DNA from: Formicarius rufipectus
Lineage: Eukaryota > Chordata > Aves > Passeriformes > Formicariidae
Direction of reading: 5' to 3'
Length of the DNA: 64,000 nucleotides
NCBI GenBank assembly: GCA_013399695.1
Contig: VXAU01000753.1
Location: 37,020-101,019, forward strand
A program made the position numbers and the translations under genes. Position 1 is the first letter of the stretch. Each line of letters opens with the position of its first letter. Positions 1 through 12,836 of the stretch are shown piece after piece. Under the pieces are notes generated by a model. The model did not search any database and was not told where the DNA came from. It saw only the letters and a list, made by a program, of their open reading frames with translations.

Positions 1-2860
1 AAGACAACAAAAAATGGCAGATTTCAAATGCATTACACAAATGTCTTGGTTATTTGATGTGATTTAAAGATGAGATAAGCAGGCAGGCAGCCTTGTCTTT
101 CAGTCTCAGATGGTCTCAGTCTGAAAATGACTAAAGGAATATACCACTTGGTTATTTCATCTGTTATGAACAGTAAATCATCATTAAAGCTCGGGACAGA
201 ATACCACGACACAAATGTGTTATATGAATGCATAACCTTGGTATTCTTCAAGGTAACATCTCTGTAGCAATGCATGGGTATTCCTACCTATGGGATTTTT
301 ATCAGCACAAACATGTGGTAGAGCATACTTAATGCACAACTCAAGCAATATATCATGGATAAATGTTACATGCTAAATCTCACCCTTCTTTGCCCATACA
401 AAGAGAGATACAGAATACCAGGCAGTACTTCAGAAGTGATGAATGCAGCTGTTTCTAGGGTAGGGCACATAGCCTAGGATTCAGCCTTCACAGCTGTACA
501 CTTAGGAACGTGCAATGTGCCTTGCTGAGAAAGATCTGCATTTTTAGTTACACAAGCAGTGAACATGGCACAGTGGCAAGGCAAACTACATTACAAATGC
601 AAATTTGAGAGATTGAAAAAGAAAAAAAGAAAGCAATTTCAAGCAATGCTCAAAATTCATACAACAGTCACTTAAGTGAAACTGGCCCAAAATGACACTT
701 AAACATCTGGTCTGTTTGCTTATGTGCATTGATAGGCTCTAGTCAGAGCAATCGATTATGTCTTAAAATGTTATTGAATATAATTTTTCATAACTATTTT
801 ACTTATATGTCCTTCTTGGGCACACTTTAAAATCAAGATTGTAAGTAAAATATGACTCAAGGCAACCATCATATTATATAACATTGTTTTAAATGAAATA
901 TACTCCTAATGAGGATTTAGCTACTTAAAAATTTGTAGTTAATACTATGCCCCTCAATTTTCCCACTAACACCTTTAAGAAACAGACATTTATACACAGG
1001 ACAGATAAAGTTATACTTACTATGGTCTGTAGTATGTTTCACATCAAACAAACAAACCCCTGTAATTTCTGAGTGTTAAATTTTCTTTTTCCAATTATTT
1101 AAACGCAAGTTTTACCTAATGAATGACATTTTTTTTGTCTCTTGTTTGTCTGTGGCAGTCTCTGCTCTTCCTCTTAAGTGTATTTCAGAGTTTTAGAAAT
1201 TATACAAGAATTTATAAAAGACTAAAAACTCTCTTTGAAGAGGGAGCTTGACTATTTCCATGTTCCAGATAGTATTGGATACAAAGCCCAAAGTTTGCCT
1301 AAATGGTTTAGGCATTTAAAACATATCTGCCGATTGTCATCTCCAGAACATAACCTACAAATATTTTTTCAGTTGGAAACAAACTATAGACTGCAAAAGC
1401 CATGCAAATTTGATTCACCCATCCTCATTTCTTTAAAAAGGATTCAAGCCAAAGATATTTCAGAAAGCCACAAGAAGTATTATCTCTCACTTAATTAGGG
1501 CTTCTCAATAGATGTGAGTGTACTTTAGAAGTGTACCACAGGTCAATTGAAATAAATACCGACAACCATAAAAGTCCTGAATTAATTTATAACGAAATAC
1601 TGATTCTGGAACTTAACTCTGATGTAATTTACTCTGCATGAAGGGGAGAAGCTGTGAAAGAATCAGCAATTTATCCCTTGCTCAGCTGTGAGCAAAGACC
1701 ATGGTATTAAATAATCTGAATTACACCATTTTTCCTATAGGCACTCACATATTCTTTATGATTAAATAATTTCCCACATCTGCATTATGATACACATCAG
1801 TATTACTTTTTTAAATTGCAAATTTTAATCCACACATATGAGAGAATATTTCTGGAGAGACAACATTGATTCTGGATCACATTTTTCATGTGAACTGAAG
1901 CATTATATCTACAAGACTCGAAAAGCAAAAATTCAATAATGTACACAACTCTAATTAGACTGGAACTGCGCAGACCTGCTCAGCAGGCTTGCTTAACAGC
2001 TGGTCCAAATCTCTTAGGGAGGAGCATATTTTTACAAAACATTTTATGAGGCCACACACTGAGAGCTATGGGAGCTCATTATAGAGGCAGACAGGTTGAT
2101 TAATAAATATCAACTTTGCTTTAGGAATCAGAAACGTAGAGTGGTTGGCCTGTCCAAGAAGCATATACAATTTATGGTTTTGTGCTTATTTATATAACCT
2201 GATGCATAACTAGCCCAGAACTTTTAACAGCTTCCCAAATGATATTTGGCAATATTCAGAAGTGAATATATCAATCCTCAGACAAATAAAAAAAATTAAA
2301 GAAAATGACAATAAAGTAGTTGAGCCAACAAGCAACAGCAATCTGTCTCCAAGACAACTTTACTGACAGACAGGCAAGATAACTAGGGCAATTGGAGTAA
2401 AAAGAGAGAGGCCAAAGACTGGAGTACGTCAGATATACAGTTGTGATTCACTTGATTTTCTAAAGTTACTGCACAAGATAGATGGCATGACCTCTCACAA
2501 AGCATTGCTGAAAAAAGTGTTAACAGTACAAGGTGTCAGTCTGGACAACAACATGAAAAATTTTATAAAAGCTCAAAAATATTTGAATTTTTCAAGAGGC
2601 TCTCCTTTCTGGAGGCTGCTGATTCTGTATTCTGGACACAACAGTAGTGCTTTGTAGCCTTCAAGAATGATGCATAAGCTCAATTTTATAATTTTAATTA
2701 TAATTTTAAGGAAATCTACCTCTGACATTCACTCAAAAAGGGCTTAATACTGAAAAAAACCAGCACAAAACAAACCACCACCACCAAACACCACCCCCCA
2801 AAAAAAAAAATCAATACATTTTTTGTATACCCACACTGTGAAAAAAAAATAAAATTAGAG
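1..2860. other. Noncoding AT-rich interval, no gene seen
   Basis: Open frames here (33-275 minus, 1235-1498 plus) show no recognisable domain, and their composition is that of translated AT-rich noncoding DNA. There is no CR1 until 2861. A purine-rich patch near 615-640 and an A/C-rich patch at 2752-2810 are simple sequence. The block about 1930-2160 is non-repetitive and holds a TAATTA-type site, an E-box (CAGCTG) and the inverted half-sites GTTGAT and ATCAAC at 2095-2114. It could be regulatory, but nothing here proves it. Confidence 0.6.
2752..2810. repeat. A/C-rich low-complexity sequence
   Basis: An A-run, a CCA-type repeat, a C-run and another A-run follow one another with little other sequence. 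This is simple-sequence DNA with no sign of function. Confidence 0.8.
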
Positions 2861-2990
2861 TCATAGAATTGCTTGGGTTGGAAGGGACCTTAAAGATCAT
2901 CTAGTTCTAACACCCAGCTGTGGGCAGGAACACCTACTGGGCTGAGTTGCTCAAAGCCTCATTCAACCAGGCCTCAACACACCCTGAAGC
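2861..2990 (-). mobile_element. CR1 LINE 3'-end fragment
   Basis: On the plus strand it opens with TCATAGAATT, then a GGTTGGAAGGGACCTTAAAG-type core, then a GTTGCTCAAAGCC-type segment. This is the reverse complement of the CR1 3' untranslated end, so the element lies on the minus strand with its 3' terminus at 2861. Only about 130 nt remain. The copy is severely 5'-truncated, as usual for CR1, and has no coding part. Confidence 0.93.
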
Positions 2991-3450
2991 TAAAATTACT
3001 CTCTTCTTCTTCACCTCTTCAATTAATATTATAGATTGTTACTATTTTCTACTACGTTTAATGCCTGAACATTAAATAGCCTGAACTGACAGCTCCTGGC
3101 ACTGCTAAAATAGAGACAACTGTTCCCAGTCATTGAATTCTATTCAGAGCATCGCTAAGAGGGCACCCACCTTTGTTTTCCTCTTCCTAGTCCTCTGTCA
3201 TCAGGGTCACCGGTAGCATCTTAGCTGTATGAAACACAGTATGGAGCATTCTACACAGATAGGTTGAGGTGTATTCTCTGTCAAACTCATCCAGGTGCTC
3301 TTAATTTCAATTGCCTAGCTGAAATTGTCAGTGTTGCTCCTCACGTCCTCCTCTTTCTTATGCATTTATTTACTTTTCATTTATTATGTCTTTCTGCTTG
3401 ATACAAACTGGACATAGTGTCATTCATTCTCTTCAAACTGCTTGCATAAA

Positions 3451-4225
3451 TCACAGAAGCACAAAATGGCTGGGGTTGGAAGGGACAACTGGAGACCATC
3501 TAGTCCAACTCATCTGCTAAAGGAGGCTCACCTGCTAAAGCAGGGAATGTCCAGGAGGCTTTTGAGTATCTCCAGGGAAGGAAACTAAACATCTTTGGGC
3601 AGCCTGCTCCATTGCTTTGTCACCCTCAAAGTAAAAAGGCTTTTCCTCATAGTCAGATGAGACTTCCTGCATTTCAGTTTGTGTCTGCTGCTGGGCATCA
3701 CTGAAAATAGTCTGGCCCCGTCCTCTTGACACCTGCCCTTGTATGCATTGATGAGATCCAGTCATCTCCATGCTACACAAGCCCAGCTCTCTCAGCTTTT
3801 CCGTGCAATGGAGATACTCCAGTCCTGTCATCACCATAGCCCTCTGCTGCATTCTTTCCAGTAGTTCCTTGTACTGAGGATCCCAGAACTGGACACAGCA
3901 CTCCAGATGTAGTCTCACTGGGTCTGCATAGAGGGGCAAGACCACCTCCTGTGACCTGCTGGCAGTGCTCTTCTGAATGTACATCAGGATACCATTAGCC
4001 TCCTTGGACCCAGGGCCCACAGTTGGCTCATGAACAGCTTGTTGTCTCTGAGGTCCTTCTCTGCAAAGCTGCTCTCTAGCAGCTAACCTTTACTGCTTCA
4101 TGGGGTTACTCCACAGTGCAGCTCTACATTTCCCCTTGCTGAACTTCATGAAGTTCCTCTCCACCCAACAACTAATTACCTTTATTCTCCAACTCACTCA
4201 AGCACAGATCCCTCCCAACAGCTGA
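3451..4225 (-). mobile_element. CR1 LINE, 5'-truncated, with ORF2 C-terminal remnant
   Basis: The 3' terminus is at about 3451 (TCACAGAAGC, then GGGGTTGGAAGGGACAACTGG). The copy runs minus-ward through the 3' region into the end of the reverse-transcriptase ORF. An open minus frame at 3535-4020 (161 codons) keeps CR1 features in order: ASRSQEVVLPLYADPVRLH, CVQFWDPQYKELLERMQQRA and LRELGLCSMEM. These belong to the region C-terminal to the RT catalytic core. The frame has no RT motifs A to C and no endonuclease, so it cannot encode an active enzyme. Similarity fades beyond about 4170, and the 5' boundary is uncertain by about 50 nt. Divergence suggests an old copy. Confidence 0.92.
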
Positions 4226-7200
4226 AGAAGGTTACCTGGCACTTATTCCCCAATCTCTTTTGCCTGTACTTCTACCCAATAAGACTTAAACAATAGTATT
4301 TTGTGAAGTAGAAATTAGGCAACTTTTTGAAATGCAACAAAACATTTACCAAGTTGTTAAAGAAAAATAAAGGTCAATACCATATTTATAATTCATTAAA
4401 GATCTGTCACTTTTCAAACATTTTTTTAAGCATCTCGTTCTACCTTAGAGCTTTTCAGTTCATGAAAGAATGTTTTATGCCTGTGACGCAGGAAGCAGAG
4501 AGAGTCTGGCTTCAAAAATTCTTCATCATGACACAAAGAATTAATCCAAAAAGAACACATGAGGGGGTATTCCTTTGCTTTAATAGTATATTTTTATTCT
4601 TGACTGCATAGGGTGCGTTTTCCCCAATCTCCTTGCNTTTTTAATTTTTTGATTATGAAGATTTGTCAGTTTGATTCAACCACTGAATCAAACAGACACA
4701 AACAGATATAGCACTGTAGGAAAAGAAACCAGTTTTATCAGCAGTGTAGCAATTTGGCACCATTTCCATATCGAGCAATGTCAGTTTAGCTTGTTATACA
4801 GGCCTTGCTATAGGCACATTTCCCTTCTGTAAAAATCATAATTTTTTGGAAAGGTCAGTACCCTCCACAGCACCATTCAAGCACTGTGGCAGAGCTGACA
4901 CTCATGGATGACAATGGGAAAATCGCCATGACAAGAAAGCTGCTACTTGTTTTTTGTTTTCTGTTTTGTTTTTGAAAGAAGCCAGAATGGCTCTAATTCA
5001 GCTCAAATTAGTTGGTGCCTACGTATACAATTATTCAAACCACCTCAGTATTATATAGTATAGATTGAGATCTTAAGCTATTGTTGCAAAATAATTTTCT
5101 TAAATGTTTGCAAAGCAATTAGATGCTATAAATTGCACAACTTACCCTTAGACCAAATTCTTTCAGGTGCCATTTGTCCCTGGATAATCAAACCCTGTTT
5201 TGGCTTCAAAGCAATTAACACCTTCCAGATGCTGCACCCTGAAGTACATCCTTCCTAATTGCCAGAGTGGGACCTGATGTGCACTGCACTGTTCCTAAAA
5301 GTCTATCAGCCCCCACGAGCTTCACTCCAAGCCTTGTCTCCCGCCAGTGCAGAATTCCTTGAATTTCTGACACCCCACATAAACTCAGACTAACATCACA
5401 AAACCAGCATCACAACATGCCTACTTTATTCCACTATCATGGGACCCGTGATATCAAGCTTGGACTGAGATACCTCACTTTTAAATGTCTAAAAAACAGG
5501 TAAACCACATCTCGACATAGCATTTGTAAACATTCATGAGCTGACACTCAGTAAATTGTAATTATATCGATTCTGTACAATCAATTATGACAGTTAAGAG
5601 TAACACTCAGAAGAACTTAGATTTAATAAGACTGGCGACATTCAAAGATATCTTAGTCTCAGTATACTTTGACTCGTGCTTCCAGTGGCATTCTAAAAGA
5701 ATGAGCCGAAATTATTTGGGTTTGTGTTCCACAGACACAGATGCTCAGTTGACTTAAGAGAGGTGTCACATCATCCCAGTGTACTTTAAATATATGCAAA
5801 TATGTTTTTAAAAGTTAAAGTATACATTCATGCTCTGGGCTCGTGCACTCCCAACAATGTTTAGGGAATTCTGTTGGACTTTCCATTAACTATTAAAAAA
5901 AAAAAAAAATCTTTTACTGGACCATCAACATAAACCTCACTTATTGTTAAAGCACATCATGTCTCCAGTTTGTTTCAGGTAGTATATTTGATCTCTTCAG
6001 CAGAGTCTCTGGCTGCAAGTGTAATCACATACTTGAAGATGCTACTTGACAATACCCAGGACAGCCTCACTTTAAGTTTCTCCTTGGTCACAATATTTAA
6101 GAATTAAAGTTCTCCAAAAACTTCGTGGTTTAAACATTCACCGTCCTTCCTGTCCAGACAGTTTGAGAAGATTTAAAAGGGTGGCACCTTATAATGTGCT
6201 TCCACCAGGGACAGATAACCCCTGTAAAGATTAATGTAGTGCCAGAATACTCTATCCCCAAATGTATCACTTGAAAATTTCAGAAGACATTTCCCCCCGC
6301 CACTAACCTGAATAATACCAACAGAGCTTCCACTTGCAAACTTCCAGAAAGGCACTGCAAAACTTGCCAATACCAAACGTATTTCCAATACTAACATTCA
6401 TTTCACACATAAGCTCTGAATAAGTAGACAGTACAGAATCAAGACTACAGACTAAATTCTTCTGCCATGTTAGACATCACAGTGTTATACATTACCTTAA
6501 AGGATATACTCGGGATATCTTGGTAAAGGTTATTAGCATTTTTTTTTAATTGATTTTTTATTTTTCAATAAAAATATCTCACAAGGCAATGAAATAGTTA
6601 AGTTGGATGCCACCGCACTTTATTAACTCACATCCTGATTTTAGTATTAAGATGAAAACTTGATGTGAAATATGCAAGAGACAGGCATTTATTATGCATT
6701 AATGCTAGAAGTTATGTATTAATTACAGAAATCAGTGAGAGATTTGACAGGGAAAAAATTGTCATTCTGATCCCGATTCTGTGAAGAGAATTGAAAGCAA
6801 GCCTCCAAACCCAAACGTTTTTCTCTGATACAGTAATCGCAATAAAAACATTTGAGTTTTTAATTTATATCTAAAAAACCTGGAGCTAGACAGGATACAG
6901 AAAATGGAGAAAATTTACTGAACTAATCTTTTAGTCAACCTAGATAAAAACTAAAATTATTTCCTCATTTACCTCCTTGCTTTTAGAGATCAAAATCATG
7001 TTTCAGGCTGGCTGATACAATTATTTGCCTGTATGCTTGCCAGGCAGTGTGGTACATAGCCATCTTCACTACATGCTACATGCCAGCAATTGCTCTGCTT
7101 GGGGTAGGCAGTTGGAAAGCAATCTGTTAAAATCCACAGCATGACTCAAAGCCATTCTCCTCTGCTCCTAACACCTTTCTCATTGAGAACTGTCTCAAAG

Positions 7201-7585
7201 AGTGATCTCCTTCTATCAGCACACCTCCTTACTAGAGCCTGGTCAACAGATCTTATGGTGAACACCCAAGTTTTTAAATTATGCTTTCTTGGCTTAGAAG
7301 GTTTTTTTATGGGTTCACAGAAGAGCACAGAAATGAAAAACTACTTGGTTCTACCTTGGCTAACTATATATTTTGTTATAGTTTGGATGACCATTACCCA
7401 GCTATTTTTCCAGGCAAGCTAAACAGCCTGGGTATTTCATCAATCTGCTAAGATAACCCTCATTTAAATTCTCATGTACAGCAGAAAATATTTAATATTG
7501 TGATCCATCACATGCTTCCCTTGCTGCTGTTGGTACAAAAGGAGTCTTCTGATTTTTTTTTTGTTGACCAGAGACATTGCAGATA
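4226..7585. other. Noncoding interval, no gene seen
   Basis: Unique AT-rich sequence. Simple patches include a T/G-rich stretch at about 4948-4975, an A-run at 5894-5907 and T-runs near 6540 and 7553. No frame has a recognisable domain, and no CR1 or MIR match was seen. Confidence 0.6.
4637..4637. other. Ambiguous base (N) in assembly
   Basis: A single n occurs in a T-rich context. It is an unresolved base of the assembly, not a biological feature, and it falls outside all annotated elements. Confidence 0.99.
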
Positions 7586-7726
7586 CCCCATCTCTGGAAG
7601 TTCAAGGCCAAGTTGGATGGGGCCCTGAGCAACTACTGTAAGGTGCCCCTACCCATGGCAGGGTGGGTGGCAACTAGATGATACTTAAGGTTCCTTGGCC
7701 AACCAAAACCGTTCTATGATTCTATT
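7586..7726 (+). mobile_element. CR1 LINE 3'-end fragment
   Basis: It reads CATCTCTGGAAGTTCAAGGC, then AGTTGGATGGGGCCCTGAGC, and ends in a CCGTTCTATGATTCTATT tail. These are the last about 140 nt of CR1 in sense orientation. No ORF part remains. The tail carries about two copies of the octamer-like terminal repeat. Confidence 0.95.
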
Positions 7727-8084
7727 AAAAGAATGCATGCACTTTGTAGATATGATTTCAAAAATATGTGCCTTGCGAGTTACCCAGACTTCTAAACCAG
7801 GCACTCTAACAATATGGGATCCCTATTGCTAGTGGATAGCAAGATCCCATCAACATCTGGTAACATGACTCCTTCAGCACTCATCTATCATGCTGGAAGT
7901 CCTGCTGTCCTATTAGAACATCTCTGACTTGTTGCAAACACTACTTTGTAACAAGAAGATCTATTTGTTATGAACGATACTGATTATTAGTGATGGGACA
8001 GAACTGCAATGGCACTGAAAGGGACTTAGGGAAACCAAGCTGATCTGCTCACTCAGCCATGAAATCATGCAGCTTTCCCCTCCC
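7727..8084. other. Noncoding interval, no gene seen
   Basis: Unique sequence between a CR1 tail and a MIR-like remnant. I see no ORF, repeat or RNA signature. Confidence 0.6.
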
Positions 8085-8160
8085 CACTCCATGCCTTGGT
8101 TTCACCCCATCAGAAGACAAGGGTAATGCTGATCCCTATTGAGCTTTTTGAAATTGAGCA
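8085..8160 (-). mobile_element. MIR-type SINE remnant (core/3' region)
   Basis: The plus strand reads CCATGCCTTGGTTTCACCCC, then ATCAGAAGACAAGGGTAATG, then CTGATCCCTA and GAGCTTTTTGAAAT. This follows the order of the reverse complement of MIR (CCTCAGTTTCCCC, ATCTGTAAAATGGGGATAAT, then the AAGCGCTTT region). MIR is a tRNA-derived SINE family found across amniotes. The piece is short and diverged, so the boundaries are approximate. Confidence 0.55.
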
Positions 8161-9951
8161 TTGAAACTGCTTTATGGGTCAATAGAACTAAAGAAAGGTA
8201 AGACTCTATAGTGTTCATTACATCTAAACCACAATGCAAAAATGCACAGTAATTTGTTAAAATTTCCAAGAATGTATACTAAAAAAAAAAAGATTGAAAA
8301 CCTCCTTCTCATTTTCCCTTCAGCCTTTCTTATTTTAGGATAAAGAAACCAAGAAAGAGACGCATTCATTCATCGTGCAAGTTTCCCTCTGGTCTACTCC
8401 CTCCGGCCTCCTCTGGTCCACTTGATTAATTTTAAATTAGCAATTGAAATTAAGAAAGAAATGTAGAGCAAAGACGAAGCTAGGAGTTTTACACTAGTGT
8501 TTCCAGAACGAAGATGTTAAACCCAAGGAAAGTAATTTCAGAATGGTGCAATAAATACCACAGCAGCTGAACAGCTATCTCACCTTTCAGTGCAGCTGCT
8601 GGGGCCACTTCTGCACAAGATTTCTGTGCTGGGATTGCAAAATCCTTCATAAACATTAAATAACATGAAATTAATGAGTTTCTCAAATTACAAATACATC
8701 CTGAATATAGAACTGACACTGAAAAACCAGGAAGGATTTTCCAGAGAAAGGGGTAGCAGAACTTTCATCTTCACCGAACTTCATTAATTAGCTTTTAATG
8801 ATCAGAAGTTCCTCTCACACAAAACATATAAAAGGGTTTCAGCATAAAAAAGAAATAATTAAGAGGATTTCTTAGCACATGTGACAACTATCTTCTAGTC
8901 ACAAACTTCTTTTTTATCTTACTATGCTTTAATTCCTATATTTTATTCTATACTTTTTTCTCCCAGAGCTACACTTTAATGTCTTAAACTAGATTCAGAA
9001 TTTGGAAGCATCTAGGATCACGCTTTAGGCCTACTCTGTAATTTAACATAATTTGTTATAGCTGCTGGAATTATTAAAAAGATTTCAAGGGATAAATTTT
9101 AGAATATAACTGCAAAGATTTCTTGCTGATGGAGGGCCCAAAGGGGTTCAGATTTGTCTTTATATTCAGCTATCAAGTGATGGTCGTTCATCTGTACAAT
9201 ATATTACACTTTTTATCAACTTCCCTTTCTTTGATTACTCTCATTTTTATCTATGAAATCCACCAGTATTCAACACAATTGAAATATAATTGCAGAATAG
9301 CTGTTGAGTATCTTGTCTGTAGATTTGATAACATGTAGGATATGCACCAGAAACCCAAAAATGTAACAGAGCAACTTAAACAGTGAATGAAAAGATTGGC
9401 TGCTTCTCTTACCACACGAAATGGTCAACATTGTTTTTCCCCATATGTCTGGAACATTGCAGGAATGTTAGTGTTTCTTTTAAGTTGCTTATTTCTCTTG
9501 AGTTTGCTTATTTCATTCTCTCAAAGAAGCACTTTATTCCTCTCATCTTCATTGTTTCATCTTTGTCAACAAAGGTCAGCATTATATACTGAAGAAAAAG
9601 AGGTGCTAAGGAGCATGAAAATAAGAAAGCACAAAAATGTTGCTTAACATGGCTTCTACATACCCTTGTGAGTGGTGGAATATGTTCAGTGCCTGAACAG
9701 ATAGTCTGTCCTTGGTGAGACCCAGAACAAAGTAATGGAAGGTAAGTAGGAAAGAAACTTTTCATTAGGATAAGGGAAGATGGAAAACACTAGTGTATTA
9801 ATTTCTGTCTCTTGAGCAAGGGGAGGAACAAAAGTCAAGAATTGTGTGAAGTTATTACCCACATGTTAATGGTTTGTGTTGATGTTTTTTGGCATTGTAT
9901 CAGAATACCTGGAACACAAAGACTTTTCTGAGGAAGACAGATGAACAATAA
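8161..9951. other. Noncoding interval, no gene seen
   Basis: AT-rich unique sequence with an A-run at 8281-8292. The overlapping short frames around 9123-9765 on both strands are mutually exclusive and have no motif. I consider the interval noncoding. Confidence 0.55.
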
Positions 9952-10350
9952 ATCACAGAATCATAAAATGATTCAAGTCAGAAGGAATCCTGAAGATCAA
10001 GTAGTTCCAACTTTGCTGCCATGAGCAGCAACGCATTCTACTAGACTGGATTGCTCAAAATCCCATGCAACATGGCCTTGAACACTTCCAAGGATAGGGC
10101 ATCCACAACTTTTCTGGGCAACCTGTTCTAGTTCCTCATCAACCTCATAGTAAAGAATTTTTTTCCTATAGCTAATCTAAATCTACTTTCAGTTTAAAGC
10201 CACTGCCCTTTGTCCTATTACCTTGCAAAAGGTCCTTCTCTAGCTCTTCTGTAGGCTCCCTTCAGGTACTGAAAGGTTCCAGTTAAGTCGCACTGGAGCC
10301 TTTTCTACTCCAGGCAGAAAAAAACCCAGTTTTCTCAGCCTTTCAAAATG
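9952..10350 (-). mobile_element. CR1 LINE 3' fragment (~400 bp)
   Basis: It begins at the 3' terminus with ATCACAGAATCATAAAATGA. It continues through GAACACTTCCAAGGATAGGG, CATCCACAACTTTTCTGGGC and AACCTGTTCTAGT to CTTCAGGTACTGAAAGG and TTTTCTCAGCC. This is the reverse complement of the CR1 3' end plus the last part of ORF2. No open frame spans it. Divergence is moderate to high. Confidence 0.95.
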
Positions 10351-11614
10351 AGACTTCCCTCAAGAGCACTGTAGGAAAAGTGCACCTACCCAAATTAACA
10401 GACATCAGGGTACTCGAAAAGCAGCTACAAGACAGCACAGACACAAGAAAAATCAGTAGCAGATGAATCAGTATGGTTAAAAAAAAAGGTGAATAGGCCC
10501 TGCTATTTACCCAAGAATTACAGAAAACATCCAAACTAGAGCTGAAGGAACAGAACAGAGAACCCTGGCTCTATTCTGCACCCACAGACTGGACAGTGGG
10601 TAGTTTCCACATTCAACAAACCAATGTCCTTTAGAAGTACGTTTCAGAATTAAAGTCCTAGCATGGTAATCAAAATCAATATTAACAAATATTACTTTTT
10701 AAATTACATGTGGGACTAATGCTACTACAAACTCTGTCCTCTATCAAATACAAGAAAAACAGCCCAGAGAATGTGATAAATCAGATTATTCTTTGTGCAA
10801 GATAAAGTTTAGCCTGTGTTTTGCCAGGTAGCAAAACCACAAAGCTTCATTATTCCTAATGCACCAGCACCAATAGTAAATTGAAATAGGCAAATATTTC
10901 CCCAAAAAATGTATTAGATTTATGCTTAATTTTCAATAAATCACACCAAAGAGAACGGAACCAACCCGGATAATTCTCAAGTGGGTACTGAATCACTGGT
11001 CATTTCACCCTCAAAAGAATTTGAAATTCAACAAGAATTTTTAATTGAACCCCCTGGATTTTAGCTTATGATTTAATCTACCAGGTTGCTAAGGCAACCA
11101 ATGATTATAGCTGCTGGGCAAAATTCACAGAATTGTTAATCGATCTTAATCTGGATACGCTGCATCAGTAGCTCTTTCACAGGGGAAACAGACAAAGCTA
11201 TGAAAAAAAAAAATTTGAGTTAATTCTTAAATTACAACCTGCAGTGACACTGGAATAGCAAATGCAGCTTTTCGTAACAAACACCTGTATTTGAAATACC
11301 ATCTTTTAAACCAGTTGTTCCAACAGAGAGGACTCTTTTGCTGAAGTTTGTATATCACCCAGCAGTGTGTGTCTCAGAGACATCTAATCAATGAGCTTTT
11401 TTAATGGGCTCGACTCTTCCTCTGCTCTGAAAGGGGGAGAATGGATTTACTCTAATCAAAGGTTACAGTCATTATTATAGTATGATTGTGTTGGAGGATA
11501 AACTTCGTATGGTGCTACTGTCAAATCTGTGTGCTATTTGCCTGGCCCACTGTATGAAGTGTAATGGCCAAGGAGTGGTCAAGAACTTCTACAGTTCTTT
11601 ATCCCGTTTTCACC
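10351..11614. other. Noncoding interval with candidate regulatory block
   Basis: No gene is seen. From about 10980 to 11470 the sequence is non-repetitive and rich in transcription-factor-like words: an RFX X-box-like inverted repeat at 11084-11099, homeodomain-type AATGATTATAG and TTAATCGATCTTAATC, and a TCF/LEF-type ATCAAAGG at 11455-11462. This texture suggests a conserved noncoding element, but conservation was not tested. Confidence 0.45.
11084..11099. promoter_or_regulatory. RFX X-box-like inverted repeat
   Basis: GGTTGCTAAGGCAACC has perfect 6-nt arms (GGTTGC and GCAACC) around a 4-nt spacer. It has the same length and arms as the palindromic RFX site GGTTGCCATGGCAACC and differs only in the central four bases. 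RFX proteins bind such sites in enhancers and in ciliary and MHC-II promoters. Binding here is inferred. Confidence 0.4.
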
Positions 11615-11742
11615 ACAAGCTTTAGCCAATCACTTAACATTTCTGTGTCTGTTCCAGGTTCCTATTTTCCTATCCAGCAGTAAATTGATGCCATCAGACT
11701 TAGCTACTACAGAGGGGTGTTGTGAGATCAACTAAGTCAAAA
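11615..11742 (-). mobile_element. MIR-type SINE remnant
   Basis: The plus strand carries CAATCACTTAACATTTCTGT, GTCTGTTCCAGGTTCCTATT, then CTACTACAGAGGGGTGTTGT and GAGATCAACTAA. In order, these match the reverse complement of MIR: AGTCACTTAACCTCTCTGTG, CAGTTTCCCCATCTGTAAAA, then ACCTACCTCACAGGGGTGTT and GAGGATTAA. It is the clearest inverted MIR in the window. The termini are eroded. Confidence 0.75.
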
Positions 11743-12777
11743 TTTATTTTTAAAACATTCTTAAAATCAAGTGTTGTGGTTAGATGATACACAGCGTATT
11801 AATTTTAATGGCCACATGAAGTTAACTAGAAAATTTATTTTCTCCTTTATGATCCCACTAAGTATCCATAAATTTATACGTCTTGATGTAGCTAACTTAG
11901 CATTTAGGAGAGTGCTTTCATTCTAGTTTAATCTAATTCACTTTTAAAGTGAGCAACTGAACCTTCTGAACATATTCTGTTAGTGTCTTATTCTTGGAAT
12001 TTCTTGGAAAAGATGTAGTTATAGTACACTAAGGTGATATTTTGCACAACAAACCAATGTAGATATTCAGTGTATTATTACTTGAACTGGTATTTCTAAT
12101 TTGGTGACTGCTCTTGACATTGTTTTCCTCATGTAGAGTACCTCTTGTTCACTTTGCTCTCTTGAACATATTTAACCTAGAATATCCAATCTGAAAATAT
12201 TAAACAGACTAGTGCCTATGAAAAAACTGCCACAAAAAAGTGTCATAGGTGAACGAGTCAAAGGCCCAGTGTAAGTTTCAAACAATTACATATTTTGGAC
12301 TCCACTAGTTGAACAAAAAGGTTGAAGGTATACAACTGAAGACAAATTTTCTTTGGCAACCAATACAGAGAGAGCAAATCATACAGTCTTTCACCACATC
12401 CTGGAATTTATGAAAATTTTTGATGGCAAAGAAGACTATCACAATATTCAAAGATATATTAGGTCATTAAGCTTTTTGATATTAATAAGCAATTAATATA
12501 GTTTGTGGAAACAGGGATGTGATCCTATCCCTCAGCATCTGAAACAAGAAACTCCAAATCTGTAAAGGCACATGTGAGTGTAACTCACTGATGAAATGTA
12601 CCTTCATGATTCTATTGCATGAAATACTACATGAGATACTGTCCCCCAAGAAAGGAAAACAGTGAAACTGTTTCAGCTGGAACGGTACAGTTCCTTTTTT
12701 GCTTCATACTAATTAAGACATTTATCCAAAAGATGTACTTCTTCCAACTGACATCTCCAAATCAGAACTGTACTGGA
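11743..12777. other. Noncoding interval, no gene seen
   Basis: AT-rich unique sequence. I see no ORF of note, no repeat and no RNA gene. Confidence 0.55.
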
Positions 12778-12836
12778 TCATAGAATCAAAGAATCATTAA
12801 GGCTGTAAAAGATCTTTAAATTCATTGAGTCCAACT
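12778..12836 (-). mobile_element. CR1 LINE 3'-terminal scrap
   Basis: TCATAGAATCAAAGAATCAT is followed by an AAGGCTGTAAAAGATCTTT segment and GAGTCCAACT. This is the inverted CR1 tail plus the first about 40 nt of its 3' end. The copy is very short and diverged. Confidence 0.75.

Noticed and set aside
12601..12632. ATGATTCTATTGCATG as a CR1 tail
   Set aside because: No CR1 sequence precedes it; a chance octamer-like word.
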